Positions 34,026-43,327 of a DNA stretch of 64,000 bases are shown here, in pieces (position 1 is the first letter of the stretch; each line of letters begins with the position of its first letter). A program made the translations under genes and the position numbers. The stretch comes from Flavobacterium soyae (GTDB lineage: Bacteria > Bacteroidota > Bacteroidia > Flavobacteriales > Flavobacteriaceae). The stretch is taken from positions 1-64,000 of the forward strand of contig NZ_JAJQXA010000023.1 of NCBI RefSeq assembly GCF_021245985.1. The letters run 5' to 3'. The notes under the pieces are model-generated. The model did no database searches. It was not told where the DNA came from and saw only the letters and a program-made list of their open reading frames with translations.

Positions 34026-35075
34026 TTATTTCAATGTTGTTTTAATTACAATTGCAGCTTGCTGAACCGCAGTTTGTATAGCAGGAACATTTGCAATTGG
34101 GTTTAAAAGCCCGTAATCGTGAATCAATCCGTTGTATCTTGTTAAGGTAACAGGAACTCCGGCTTCGTTTAATTTTCTAGCATACGCTTCACCTTCGTCT
34201 CTTAAAACATCATTTTCGGCAGTTTGAACCAGTGCAGGAGGTAAGCCTTTCAATTCTTCTAAACTTGCTTGCAGTGGTGAAGCATATTTTTCGGTTCTTT
34301 TAGCAGTATCTGGCAGATAATTATCCCAAAACCATTTCATCATATTTTTAGTCAGGAAACGTCCGTTGGCATATAAATTATAAGATTCAGTTTCAAAATT
34401 TGCATCCGTTACCGGCCATAATAAAACCTGCAGTTTAATATGAGGACCTTTTTTATCTTTTGCCATTAAAGTAATTGCTGCAGACATATTTCCTCCAACA
34501 CTGTTCCCCACAACAGCCAGGTTTTTACCATCTACATCAATTTCTTTTCCATTTTCGGCTACCCATTGCGTTGCTGCATAAATTTCATTGATTGCAACCG
34601 GATATTTAGCTTCAGGAGAAGGTGTATAATCTGGGAAAACAGCAACTGCACCACTTTCTACAACTAAATCTCTCACTAATCTTCTATGCGTTGGATAATC
34701 TCCTAAAACCCATCCGCCGCCGTGAATAAATATAAATACCGGAGCATTTGCTTTTGCGCCTTTAGGTTTTGTAATATGAATTTTTACTTTTAAACCGTTT
34801 TGAGAAATTACTTTTTCAGATTCTTCGATACCAGAATAATCAACTTCTACAGATTTTTGTGCACCAACTAATACGTTACGTGCGTCTGTAATAGATAATT
34901 GTTCTAAAGGTTTTCCGTCACCTGAATTTAATGCATTTAAAAAGCCTCTGACTTCTGTAAAAATTTCCGGGTCATTTTGTCCCTTAAATTGTCTTTCTTG
35001 TGCTGAAGCAATTGTATTTACAATTAACAATGCTGCAATAAATAAACCCTGTTGTAATACTTTAATAGTTTTCAT
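34026..35075 (-). CDS. Exported alpha/beta hydrolase (HSL/esterase family)
   Basis: The ATG at 35075 gives 349 aa and places the signal peptide (MKTIKVLQQGLFIAALL, cleavage near ASAQ) correctly. An ATG six codons upstream (35093) would leave only about a 12-nt leader from the -7 box at 35110-35117. Motifs are the oxyanion HGGGW, nucleophile elbow GNSVGG, acid ENDVLRDEG and His in GLIHDYG, the hormone-sensitive-lipase pattern. It probably hydrolyses short acyl or aryl esters in the periplasm. The AraC regulator gene ends 77 bp upstream, and an inverted repeat (35139-35156) lies between. Confidence 0.88.
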   Translation of the reverse strand: MKTIKVLQQGLFIAALLIVNTIASAQERQFKGQNDPEIFTEVRGFLNALNSGDGKPLEQLSITDARNVLVGAQKSVEVDYSGIEESEKVISQNGLKVKIHITKPKGAKANAPVFIFIHGGGWVLGDYPTHRRLVRDLVVESGAVAVFPDYTPSPEAKYPVAINEIYAATQWVAENGKEIDVDGKNLAVVGNSVGGNMSAAITLMAKDKKGPHIKLQVLLWPVTDANFETESYNLYANGRFLTKNMMKWFWDNYLPDTAKRTEKYASPLQASLEELKGLPPALVQTAENDVLRDEGEAYARKLNEAGVPVTLTRYNGLIHDYGLLNPIANVPAIQTAVQQAAIVIKTTLK

Positions 35076-35109
35076 ATCTTTTGTTTTTATCATTTATAAT
35101 TTGATAGGA

Positions 35110-35117
35110 CAAAGATA
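35110..35117 (-). promoter_or_regulatory. -7 box of the alpha/beta hydrolase promoter
   Basis: The minus strand reads TATCTTTG, a perfect TAnnTTTG. A start of transcription a few bases downstream supports translation from 35075. I did not find a TTG at the usual -33 distance, so activation by a regulator is plausible. Confidence 0.5.
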
Positions 35118-35138
35118 TGGTGGTAATAAGGCTGTAAA

Positions 35139-35156
35139 AATAGACAAAAGTCTATT
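35139..35156. repeat. Inverted repeat AATAGAC-AAAA-GTCTATT
   Basis: This is a perfect 7-bp inverted repeat with a 4-base spacer. It overlaps the last bases of the AraC-type gene and lies about 20 bp upstream of the hydrolase -7 box. It could be an operator for the hydrolase or a weak hairpin terminating the regulator gene. Confidence 0.45.
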
Positions 35157-36021
35157 CTAATTGTACATTTTTCCCTTGAAGGTATTTTTTCTTAAAATTT
35201 GATGGAGTATCGCCAACTTTATTGGTAAAAAGCCGGTTAAAATAAGCCGGATCTTCATATCCGAGCTGATAGGCAATCTCTTTGACACTTAATGAAGAAT
35301 ACCCCAAAAGCCTTTTGGCTTCCAGAATAATGCGGTCTTTAATAATATCGTTGGGATGCGAAAGTTCTAAACGATTGAATTTGTTCGAAAGCGTTTTGGG
35401 TGCAACGCCCAGTATATCTGCATAATCGGCAACAGTATGTTTGGTTCTGAAATGAATTTCGACCAATCGGCTGAAATCTCTAAAGAAATCCATTTCCTTT
35501 GATGGTTCATCATTCAAAACACCCAACTGCTGTATTTTCCAGATTCGGGTTGCTTTAATAATAAGCTGTTTCAAATACGTTCGGATCATTTCTTCCTGAG
35601 AAGAATCGGGAGCGTCAAATTCTTCCTGAATCTGACTGTATATACTTTCTACAAATAAAACCTCTTTTTCAGGCAGCGTTGTCATTGGCATTTCAAAAAT
35701 ATTATTGAATAACAATCCGTCGCAGGCAACTTCGGCATCATGAATCTGCACACAATAAAAATCACGGTTGTAATACATGAAATAACCTTGCTTTTTTCCT
35801 TCTTTATTAATTTGTAAATATTGATTACTGTTTATAAAAAACAGGGAAGGGCTGTAAGTTCTATATTGTTTAAAATCAATTGTTATTTCATAATCTTCGG
35901 GTAAATACAAGACCTTAATATAAACTTTGTAACCATCACCATTAATTTCCTCAACAGTTTCCCGATTTAGAATTAAAAATCCCAGTTTTTTATAATTCGA
36001 TTCAAATATTTGGTGGTTCAT
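35152..36021 (-). CDS. AraC-family transcriptional regulator
   Basis: This 289-aa protein has an N-terminal cupin-like sensory half (about 1-150) and a C-terminal pair of helix-turn-helices (about 190-283). The second has the AraC signature LSVKEIAYQLGYEDPAYFNRLFTNKVGDTPSNFKKKY. It lies directly upstream of, and co-oriented with, the exported esterase gene, which lacks a -33 element. It may activate that gene. Ligand unknown. Confidence 0.9.
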   Translation of the reverse strand: MNHQIFESNYKKLGFLILNRETVEEINGDGYKVYIKVLYLPEDYEITIDFKQYRTYSPSLFFINSNQYLQINKEGKKQGYFMYYNRDFYCVQIHDAEVACDGLLFNNIFEMPMTTLPEKEVLFVESIYSQIQEEFDAPDSSQEEMIRTYLKQLIIKATRIWKIQQLGVLNDEPSKEMDFFRDFSRLVEIHFRTKHTVADYADILGVAPKTLSNKFNRLELSHPNDIIKDRIILEAKRLLGYSSLSVKEIAYQLGYEDPAYFNRLFTNKVGDTPSNFKKKYLQGKNVQLE

Positions 36022-36071
36022 CGAGCCTGTTTTGGTTTAAAAATACTAATTTTCTTTGGCAGAGGCGAATT

Positions 36072-36632
36072 TTAATTTGGACTTATTTGTAGATGTTCGA
36101 GTTTTTTCCCAACCAAAGTTTTTTCTCCAACAACTTTAAATCCGAGTTTTAAATAGAGATTTTTTGCCAGCGGATTATCTTCTTCAACCAATAATCCTAA
36201 TGTCTGTTTGTTTTTATGAACATATTCGGCAATTAAAAACCGAAGTATTTTTGAACCAATTCCTTTTCCCTGATGATTCGGATTTACACCTAATGAATCG
36301 ATATAAAATTCTCCTGCTCTTGTTTCAGGTTCGGGATCAAATTCAGGATTAAAATTCGTTCTGACATGTTTTATTATTGATGTGCGTAATTCTTCTATAT
36401 CAGAACCGTTGTAAATATTTACTGCGCCGGTGATTTCGCTATCGGCTTCAGCCACAAAACAATTTTGATACGAATATTGGTTATTTTCTCTTTCTACAAA
36501 ATACTGAAGAAAGTCTTTTGCAGCAGCATAATCTTTTTTAGCAATAAACTTGTAAATGATGTCCTCCATTGCCAATAATAAAATAGGAGCAATGTATTTT
36601 GAATCGGATATATTGGCTTTACGGATATTCAT
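36072..36632 (-). CDS. GNAT-family N-acetyltransferase
   Basis: This 186-aa single-domain acetyltransferase has motif A in FYIDSLGVNPNHQGKGIGSKILRFL (acetyl-CoA pyrophosphate loop Q-G-K-G-I-G) and motif B NPLAKNLYLKLGFKVVGE. The N-terminus (ISDSKYIAPILLLAMEDIIYKFI) resembles small-molecule or amino-acid GNATs. A -7 box TAAATTTG lies about 23 nt upstream (36655-36662). The substrate cannot be predicted. It is a single gene, 50 nt from the AraC gene start in the same direction. Confidence 0.88.
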   Translation of the reverse strand: MNIRKANISDSKYIAPILLLAMEDIIYKFIAKKDYAAAKDFLQYFVERENNQYSYQNCFVAEADSEITGAVNIYNGSDIEELRTSIIKHVRTNFNPEFDPEPETRAGEFYIDSLGVNPNHQGKGIGSKILRFLIAEYVHKNKQTLGLLVEEDNPLAKNLYLKLGFKVVGEKTLVGKKLEHLQISPN

Positions 36633-36654
36633 TTTAAAGAGATTTTTTGTGAAG

Positions 36655-36662
36655 CAAATTTA
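36655..36662 (-). promoter_or_regulatory. -7 box of the GNAT gene promoter
   Basis: The minus strand reads TAAATTTG (TAnnTTTG), 23 nt before the ATG at 36632. No clear -33 TTG. Confidence 0.4.
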
Positions 36663-36668
36663 AAGTTT

Positions 36669-36811
36669 TTTAAACACATAGAAACATAGTTTTTCTTTGT
36701 ATGTAAAGGCGTTTCACTCTTTTTCAATGCACATAGCTATGTGTGAAAAAACGAGTTTTTTTTAATATCCCTTTTTCAAGAATTAAAAATCTATGTTTCT
36801 ATGTGTTTAAA
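36669..36811. repeat. Inverted-repeat element, TTTAAACACATAG family (copy 2)
   Basis: Perfect 21-bp arms lie at 36669-36689 and 36791-36811, identical to those of the element at 19878-20029. The centre shares AAAGGCGTTTCACT and adds a CACATAGCTATGTG palindrome (about 36730-36743). Divergent genes flank it. Confidence 0.88.
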
Positions 36812-36896
36812 CAAAACTGCCGAATTTCTGCCAATATAAAATAAAAACATACCAGTTCTATTATTTGAAAGAGATTTATTTTAAAAATATGTTTCC

Positions 36897-36956
36897 CGCA
36901 GATTTTGCAGATTAAGCTGATAAATAAAAATATCTGCTAATCTGCCAAAATCTGCG
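36897..36956. repeat. GCAGATT-type inverted repeat
   Basis: CGCAGATTTTGCAGATTA (from 36897) and TAATCTGCCAAAATCTGCG (to 36956) are near-perfect inverted arms. With the element at 36669-36811 it accounts for most of the 443-bp gap 36633-37075, which holds no gene. Confidence 0.8.
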
Positions 36957-37035
36957 AGAGAACAAATAAATCACATTGAAAAATTTGTACCGATATTTTA
37001 TAAAAATATACCAATTATAAGATTCAAACAGCGCG

Positions 37036-37043
37036 TATCTTTG
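37036..37043 (+). promoter_or_regulatory. -7 box of the MDR-type oxidoreductase promoter
   Basis: TATCTTTG is a perfect TAnnTTTG 33 nt before the ATG at 37076. Upstream, an imperfect palindrome (TACCGATATTTT...AAAATATACC, about 36988-37012) could hold an operator. Its TATACCAA half matches the TetR operators near 44 kb, which may be coincidence. Confidence 0.5.
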
Positions 37044-37075
37044 TTAGTATATTTTAAACCAAAATTTAAAAAACG

Positions 37076-38089
37076 ATGAAAGCAATAGGATTCAAATCAT
37101 CATTACCTATAGAAGAAAAAGACAGTTTTATTGAATTTGAAACTGTGAAACCAATACCCGGAGCGCACGATTTATTAGTAAAAATTGATGCAGTCTCCGT
37201 AAACCCGGTCGATTTTAAAATTCGCCAGAGCGGTGCAAAAGATATCGTTCTTGAAACCCCAAAAATTATTGGCTGGGATGCTGTGGGAATTGTTCAGGCA
37301 GTTGGCGAAAAAGTAACTTTATTTGAAGTTGGTGATCCGGTTTATTACGCCGGAGATTTAACGAAACAAGGAAGCAACGCAGAATTTCAAATTGTTGACG
37401 AAAGAATTGCAGGCAATAAACCAACATCATTAACCAATGCAGAAGCTGCCGTTATTCCGTTAACAGGTTTAACAGCCTGGGAAATTCTTTTTGACAGAAT
37501 TAGAATAAATCCTGAAAAAGACAAAGGAAAATCAATCTTGATTATTGGAGGTGCCGGCGGTGTTGGTTCTATCGCCATTCAGCTATCAAAAAAAATTGCA
37601 GGATTAACGGTAATTGCAACCGCTTCACGTCCTGAAACTATTGATTGGTGCAAGAAGCAGGGTGCCGATTTTGTTGTAGATCATAAAGATTTAATTTCTT
37701 CTGTTAGAGAAGCTGGTTTCCAGCATGTAGATTTTATTTTAGATTTTGTTGATACGAATGCGTATTGGGATATTATGGCAGAACTGATTAAACCTCAAGG
37801 ACACATTGCCTCTATTACCGGAAGCGCTGAACCTGTTGCTTTAAATAAACTGAAAGGCAAAAGTGTTTCATTTTCATGGGAATTGATGTACACACGTTCG
37901 ATGTTTCAAACAGAAGATATGATCGAACAGCATCATATCTTGAATAAAATTGCCGATTTATTAGACGATGGTGTTTTAAAAACGACTTTAAAAGAAACCT
38001 ACAAAGGACTTTCTGTTGAGAATCTTAAAAAAGCGCATCAGCTTTTAGAGTCTGGAAAAACGATTGGCAAAATTGCGATTAAATATTAA
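37076..38089 (+). CDS. Zinc-independent MDR oxidoreductase (quinone oxidoreductase-like)
   Basis: This 337-aa protein of the medium-chain dehydrogenase/reductase superfamily has a GroES-like N-terminal domain (VNPVDFKIRQSG) and a Rossmann domain with SILIIGGAGGVGSIAIQLSKK. The zinc-binding cysteines and GHE motif of classical alcohol dehydrogenases are absent, so it belongs with NADPH:quinone reductase / zeta-crystallin-like enzymes. Many are annotated as zinc-binding alcohol dehydrogenases by homology only. It has its own promoter and terminator, a single-gene unit probably reducing quinones or enones. Confidence 0.88.
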   Translation: MKAIGFKSSLPIEEKDSFIEFETVKPIPGAHDLLVKIDAVSVNPVDFKIRQSGAKDIVLETPKIIGWDAVGIVQAVGEKVTLFEVGDPVYYAGDLTKQGSNAEFQIVDERIAGNKPTSLTNAEAAVIPLTGLTAWEILFDRIRINPEKDKGKSILIIGGAGGVGSIAIQLSKKIAGLTVIATASRPETIDWCKKQGADFVVDHKDLISSVREAGFQHVDFILDFVDTNAYWDIMAELIKPQGHIASITGSAEPVALNKLKGKSVSFSWELMYTRSMFQTEDMIEQHHILNKIADLLDDGVLKTTLKETYKGLSVENLKKAHQLLESGKTIGKIAIKY

Positions 38090-38110
38090 AAGTATTTTTA
38101 GGAATTAAAG

Positions 38111-38140
38111 AAATCTCATTTTAAAGAAATGGGATTTTTT
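38111..38140 (+). terminator. Intrinsic terminator after the MDR gene
   Basis: AAATCTCATTT (38111-38121) pairs with AAATGGGATTT (38127-38137) over a 5-base loop (one G-T pair), followed by TTT. Confidence 0.82.
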
Positions 38141-38234
38141 AATAAAAATTCTGTAAGTCTACCCTTAAATTATATAAAATATTCCATTTTTAATTATTGA
38201 TATTTACTAGCTATAACCCAAATTAATTTAATCA

Positions 38235-39479
38235 ATGACTACTATGAAAAATTTAAAGTATATTTTCATGCTTTCGGGGGTATTATTTGCTTTTAGCTGC
38301 AACAATAATGATAACAATGGCAGCCCTGAAAATGGAGGCGGAACAGTAACTGATCCTGTAGAAACTAATCCAGCAAATTCACAATATAAACCTGCTTTTT
38401 CAGGTCAGACCAGAATTAATGGAATGACTACCAATACAGAATTTAAAGCCGATATTATTACATCGGCGCTTACCAGCCCGTGGAGCGTGAAAGTTCTTCC
38501 TGACGGCCGGCTTCTGGTAACTCAAAAAACAACGGGAACATTACGTATCGTTACAACCGGCGGAGTGGTTAGTGCACCAATTACAGGTCTGCCGGCAGTA
38601 AACCCTGCTAATCAGGGAGGTTTATTAGGTTTATGCCTTGATCCTGATTTTGGAACAAACAGAATGGTTTACTGGGTGTTTTCTGAGGCTGTAACAGGCG
38701 GAAATATTTCGGCTGTTGCAAAAGGAAAATTGGCAAACGACGAAAAAACAATAGAAAATGCTGTAGTAATTTATCGTTCAAGTCCTGCAAATCCAAGTGA
38801 TTTACATTATGGCGGACGTATTCTATTTGACCAAACCGGAAATCTTGTTGTAAGTACGGGAGAGCGTTCTGTATTACAAACAAGGCCTTTGGCACAATCG
38901 TTAACGTCAAGTCTTGGAAAAGTAGTCAGAATTACAAAAGACGGACAGCCTGCAGCTGGAAATCCAACTTTTAGCGGGACAAATGCTCTTCCTGAAATAT
39001 ATACTTATGGACATAGAAATCCGCAGGGACTTGCTGTGCATCCGGTTACGAAAGAAATTTGGCTGAGCGAACACGGGCCAAGAGGCGGCGATGAAATTAA
39101 CCGTCTTAAAGCAGGAGCAAATTATGGCTGGCCGACAATTACATACGGAATTGAATACAGCGGACAAGTTGTTGGCGATGCTATTCAGCAAAAAGAAGGA
39201 ATGGAACAGCCGGTTTATTACTGGGATCCTGTGATTTCTCCAAGTGGTATGACTTTCTATACCGGAAATCGTGTGCCAGAGTGGGAAAATAATCTGTTCA
39301 TAGGTTCATTAAGCGGAACCCACATTGCCCGACTTGTAATAAAAAATAATAAAGTGGCTGGTGAAGAAAGGCTTCTTGCAGGTGAAGGCCAGCGTTTTAG
39401 AGATATTACACAAGGTGCTGACGGTGCTTTATATGCTGTAACAGATCAGGGAAGACTTTATAAAATAGATAAGAAATAA
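38235..39479 (+). CDS. PQQ-type sugar dehydrogenase (GSDH family), lipoprotein
   Basis: This 414-aa protein has a lipobox in LFAFSC, followed by an Asn/Gly-rich linker and the six-bladed propeller of soluble glucose/aldose sugar dehydrogenases. Landmarks are GGLLGLCLDPDFGTN, HYGGRILFDQTGNL (candidate catalytic His), EIYTYGHRNPQGLAV (candidate PQQ-contact Arg) and LSEHGPRGGDEINRL. It should oxidise aldoses at the cell envelope using PQQ. No PQQ biosynthesis genes are in view, so cofactor supply is an open point. An ATG three codons in (38244) is an equal start. Confidence 0.88.
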   Translation: MTTMKNLKYIFMLSGVLFAFSCNNNDNNGSPENGGGTVTDPVETNPANSQYKPAFSGQTRINGMTTNTEFKADIITSALTSPWSVKVLPDGRLLVTQKTTGTLRIVTTGGVVSAPITGLPAVNPANQGGLLGLCLDPDFGTNRMVYWVFSEAVTGGNISAVAKGKLANDEKTIENAVVIYRSSPANPSDLHYGGRILFDQTGNLVVSTGERSVLQTRPLAQSLTSSLGKVVRITKDGQPAAGNPTFSGTNALPEIYTYGHRNPQGLAVHPVTKEIWLSEHGPRGGDEINRLKAGANYGWPTITYGIEYSGQVVGDAIQQKEGMEQPVYYWDPVISPSGMTFYTGNRVPEWENNLFIGSLSGTHIARLVIKNNKVAGEERLLAGEGQRFRDITQGADGALYAVTDQGRLYKIDKK

Positions 39480-39509
39480 TTATTAATTGTTAATCTATTG
39501 CTGAAAAAA

Positions 39510-39552
39510 AAATAAACCCTATATAAAAATAAAAATTATAGGGTTTATTTTT
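39510..39552. terminator. Bidirectional terminator between convergent genes
   Basis: AAATAAACCCTATA (39510-39523) and TATAGGGTTTATTT (39537-39550) form a perfect 14-bp stem with a 13-base loop and A/T tracts on both sides. It suits both the sugar dehydrogenase and the minus-strand surface protein gene. Confidence 0.88.
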
Positions 39553-39608
39553 TTATTATGCTTGATCTTGATTTGATTCAGAACTTGAGTTTTGATAAGC
39601 TTTTATTA

Positions 39609-41099
39609 TTATTCAATTGTAAGTGTCATATTGGGTACTACAATATCTCCGTTGCTTCCGCTATATCGCTGGGCAAAAACTTCGATATAATCATTGTTAA
39701 CTAATTCTGTGGTTGCATTTAATGGCAGTACAATAATATCATTTGCAGCCAGTCCTCTTCCGTAAACTTTATATTGACTTATGGCAGTTCCATTTTTAGC
39801 AATATAAATGATGTATATACCGGCAGCAGGCACCTGAAAAGAGATAGATCCTCCAACCTGGAAAATTCTTTTCTTTTTTCCCAGATATCGTAATCGATTT
39901 GCAGCATCAGTTGAAAATCTAAATAAATTCGAATATGTTGTAGAAGGTGTTCCTGAGCCTACTTTTACTATATTACTTGGATTAGCACCATTTGTAAAAC
40001 TGACTCCAAGACCGGATCCAACAGCATAATCCATAGAAAAATCGGCTGTAGCACTAGCATCAGTTTCTGTTGGTATTCCTGCAGATCTTACACTCCAGCT
40101 ATTATTAAAATTAAATCCTGTATACGTTCCCGTTGTATAGGCTTTTACATATCCTGCTGTGTTTGTACCCGTAAAAACAACAGATTCTAATACTGCATCT
40201 CCAGTGATAGTAAGTCCTGATGTAGAAACATCAAATCCTATCGCAGTACCGTCGACCTGGCTAAAACCTCCTTGTTTTTCTACTAATGTAAATGTTCCGG
40301 TTAGTTTTTCGTAAGTACCTGTATTATTGCCAAACCAGCCCATGTTACTTAATAGCAGCTGCGTTATATTGTTGTAAGTGATTCCGGTTGTATTTCCTGA
40401 AAATTGAACAATACTAAGAAAAACCAATCCAAAACCAGATATTGTTCCTACACTGGCTGAGTTGGCAACTATACAGTCCCTAAAAACTAAATTTTGAGCT
40501 GCCGAACCACTCAGGTTAAAAATACTTCCGGTTGCGGCTCTAATGGTAACGTTTTTAATATTCCCGCCTGTAGCACCTTCAAAAATATTTCCTGTAGTTC
40601 TAAGTATAATATCTTCAGTAGAATCTAAACCTTGAATGTAAGCATTATTGAGGTCGATAGGATGATCAAATATAATAAGACCATTTATTTCATACAATGT
40701 ATTGGAGCTTAAAAGGTATTTAGTCCCTCCGCCGTTTGACAGTTCAGTTGCGAGAACAGTTGCTAAGTTATCTGCAGCTTTTATACGTTTAAAATTTACT
40801 CTTGGACTTGTACCACTGCTCATTACTAACCATGATGTTGAACCCGAAGAATAATGGTAAAAAGCTTTTAAATCAGTATCATAGACAATTAATCCGTCAG
40901 CAGGAGAGGTTATTGCATTTCTTTGGGCAGTTGTCATTCTGGGAGCCAGCATTCCCTGACTTGTCGATGCTATATCTAACACAGAACTTGCATCAGGTGT
41001 AACTGTTCCAATTCCTATTTGTGCATTTGTAAAATATGATAAAAAGAAAAGAGTAAGTATTAATAGTGTTCGGCAATTTATTGAGGCTGTATTTTTCAT
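39609..41099 (-). CDS. Large exported surface protein, beta-rich, unknown function
   Basis: The ATG at 41099 gives 496 aa and a proper signal peptide (NCRTLLILTLFFLSYFTNAQ); an upstream in-frame start would add 10 residues. After cleavage comes IGIGTVTPDASSVLDI...GMLAPRMTTAQRNAI, a recurrent Bacteroidota N-terminal module resembling phage-tail-fibre and adhesin proteins. The middle (about 120-300) has Asn/Gly-rich strands like a right-handed beta-helix (NIKNVTIRAATGSIFNLSG). The C-terminus (about 390-496) looks like a jelly-roll head. It follows the T9SS protein gene by 42 nt on the same strand, so the two form an operon. It has no sorting domain of its own. Confidence 0.75.
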   Translation of the reverse strand: MKNTASINCRTLLILTLFFLSYFTNAQIGIGTVTPDASSVLDIASTSQGMLAPRMTTAQRNAITSPADGLIVYDTDLKAFYHYSSGSTSWLVMSSGTSPRVNFKRIKAADNLATVLATELSNGGGTKYLLSSNTLYEINGLIIFDHPIDLNNAYIQGLDSTEDIILRTTGNIFEGATGGNIKNVTIRAATGSIFNLSGSAAQNLVFRDCIVANSASVGTISGFGLVFLSIVQFSGNTTGITYNNITQLLLSNMGWFGNNTGTYEKLTGTFTLVEKQGGFSQVDGTAIGFDVSTSGLTITGDAVLESVVFTGTNTAGYVKAYTTGTYTGFNFNNSWSVRSAGIPTETDASATADFSMDYAVGSGLGVSFTNGANPSNIVKVGSGTPSTTYSNLFRFSTDAANRLRYLGKKKRIFQVGGSISFQVPAAGIYIIYIAKNGTAISQYKVYGRGLAANDIIVLPLNATTELVNNDYIEVFAQRYSGSNGDIVVPNMTLTIE

Positions 41100-41141
41100 A
41101 ATTTCAGGTTTTTGTAGGTTGAAAATCAAAAAAAAACATTA

Positions 41142-42953
41142 TTAATTTCCTGCATTTGAAATAATTACTTTTTGAGATATTTTTTTATTCTCAGCAGTTA
41201 AAAATGTCGCAATATAAACTCCGGAACTTAGACCTGATGTAGAGAAACTATAATTTTCTTCAGCACCCAGATTCTTTTTAGATCGTACCGTTTTGCCAGA
41301 AATATCGTAGAGATGAAATGATTTGAATTGGATTAAATCAGGGTTGGAAGCTTTTAATGATCGGGCTGCATTATCCTGCATAATGAAAAAATTATTTTTA
41401 GTTTCTTCACTTGTACCCAGTCCTTTGTTTGTGAAAGTAATTTTAAATCGGTCGGGATATACGCCCTGTGGAATTGTGACTTCATAATTCCCGGTTTTAA
41501 TATTGTGAAAAGACCCATCTGCAGCATCATATAAAAATATATTTTGCGAAGGATCGAAGTTTATAACTTCAGGAATATAAAACTTAAGTGTTGTACTGGC
41601 GGCTGCTTTTACCGTTAACGGAATTTGTTTTGTAATGTCAAAATTAATGCCCTGTATTACATAATTTTTTCCTTCCAGTAAAAAGAAGGCATCATTAGGA
41701 AAGTTATTGTCCATACTTAAGGCATCGATACCCTTATCAATACCGTCAGTAGCTTCGGGTAAAAAAGCAAGGGCAAGCTGTCTTGTAAATTGATTGTTGA
41801 TAATGGCATTTATCCTGATATGAGGAATATCATTAGATGCTTCTGCTTCTTCATTTTTAGCAGTTTCTCCACTTTTAGCAGTAGTTTTGTTTCTTGCAGG
41901 TTTTTCAAAATGCGACAAACTTTCGCCTTCTTTATAAAATATTCGATACGAATTTCTAAACGTTACAGTACCATCTGCGGCTCCTTTAATTACAAAACCC
42001 TGCCCGATAGGCGCATATTTACGCTCACGCATAAGTCCGAATGTGGTTCCAACGTTATTTAGTGAACCATCGCCATTATAACTATTAAAAGTGGCAGGAA
42101 CATAAATACCGTTTGAACCTAAAGTTCCGGGTGAATAAGTGGCATATCCGCCTCTGTAAGCCGCAATTAAATGTGAATTTACAGTTTTGTCCTGTTCCCA
42201 GAAATAAGCAATTCCGGTACAGGCATTATTTAAAGGATCTAATAAAAAAGCATTTAAATGTAAAGCAGACGGGTATGGATTTCCGGTTAAAGTTGAGGCA
42301 TTGTTTGCTCCAACCGTAACAGTAATATTGCCATCATTTGGTTTTCCTCTAAAATCATAGCGCTGTGCACCTGTGCCGGGATTATTTACAATTCCCGTTC
42401 CTTCCGGATCTACAGCGTCAGACCCGCTGGTGCCTTTCATCGTAAAACCTTCACCTGGCGCTATTGTGGTTGTAGTTCCCACCTGAACCCATTGCGAATA
42501 ACTATTGGCATTGGTAAGTTTATAAATCCATCGCGATGCGATTGAGAGCGGATTTGCACTTCCGTCATAATTTGCTAATGGAAGAATTGTTGCGGGAGTC
42601 GAAGCCGTTGAGGTTGTTGGCCTGTTTAGCATCGTAATGCCAAAATTCTGGTTGCCGGATGCTGCCACATTGATGCCTACTGGAGAACACCAGTAATTGT
42701 AGTCAAAATTATCAGCAGTTCCTTCCTGGTAAATAGACACAATTCCGGTTCCAACATTAGTTGAAGTTCCTGTTGTACCTTGTACCAATTGAGATAAATT
42801 ACGCAGATACAAGTTTGAGTTTGCTGCTAAATTTATATCCTGCTTCACGAAAAGCACCTGGTTTTTTACATACACGGGAGTACTGGCACCAACATAAATC
42901 TGTCCAAAACTTTGAATAGAAATTATATAAATTAGTAAGGTAATCTTTTTCAT
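41142..42953 (-). CDS. T9SS-sorted surface protein
   Basis: This 603-aa protein has a signal peptide (LLIYIISIQSFGQ) and a beta-rich body with many Thr/Ser/Gly segments. The C-terminal Por-secretion module (about 525-603) contains FHLYDISGKTVRSKK, SFSTSGLSSGVYIATF and KKISQKVIISN, the type A pattern directing export through the type IX system and surface anchoring. A low-complexity Lys/Glu linker (about 350-380) divides the body. No enzyme domain is recognised. It is first gene of an operon with the beta-rich surface protein. Confidence 0.85.
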   Translation of the reverse strand: MKKITLLIYIISIQSFGQIYVGASTPVYVKNQVLFVKQDINLAANSNLYLRNLSQLVQGTTGTSTNVGTGIVSIYQEGTADNFDYNYWCSPVGINVAASGNQNFGITMLNRPTTSTASTPATILPLANYDGSANPLSIASRWIYKLTNANSYSQWVQVGTTTTIAPGEGFTMKGTSGSDAVDPEGTGIVNNPGTGAQRYDFRGKPNDGNITVTVGANNASTLTGNPYPSALHLNAFLLDPLNNACTGIAYFWEQDKTVNSHLIAAYRGGYATYSPGTLGSNGIYVPATFNSYNGDGSLNNVGTTFGLMRERKYAPIGQGFVIKGAADGTVTFRNSYRIFYKEGESLSHFEKPARNKTTAKSGETAKNEEAEASNDIPHIRINAIINNQFTRQLALAFLPEATDGIDKGIDALSMDNNFPNDAFFLLEGKNYVIQGINFDITKQIPLTVKAAASTTLKFYIPEVINFDPSQNIFLYDAADGSFHNIKTGNYEVTIPQGVYPDRFKITFTNKGLGTSEETKNNFFIMQDNAARSLKASNPDLIQFKSFHLYDISGKTVRSKKNLGAEENYSFSTSGLSSGVYIATFLTAENKKISQKVIISNAGN

Positions 42954-43327
42954 AACTTTTATTTTAATTAAAAATCAGATGCTGTCGAATAACTATATTT
43001 CAAGTAATACTAAACCCTTAATTATATATTTCTGCCTGCAGCAAAACAGCTGCTATTTCCTTATCTGCATGATTAAGAATTCACTTTTATAAAAAAAACG
43101 GAAAACAAAGTATGATTGTAAACTAATCTAATATTGTAAAAAAAGTTATTTGAATTAGTTTTACTAACTACAAAATTACTTACTTATTGGTTACAATAAA
43201 TTAAAAACCTAAGAAATTTACTATACTCAAAATTAAGTGCTATATAGTTCAGTTTTTTATATAATTTTTATCTGATTTTATATAATTGCCATTTTTATGC
43301 AAAGTTTTTTATAAAAGTGATTCAGTA
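42954..43327. other. Intergenic region upstream of the T9SS protein gene
   Basis: 374 bp of AT-rich sequence hold the promoter of the minus-strand surface-protein operon and the 3' end of the thioesterase unit. I saw no strong hairpin, repeat or consensus -7 box, and only ORFs under 40 codons. Confidence 0.45.
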
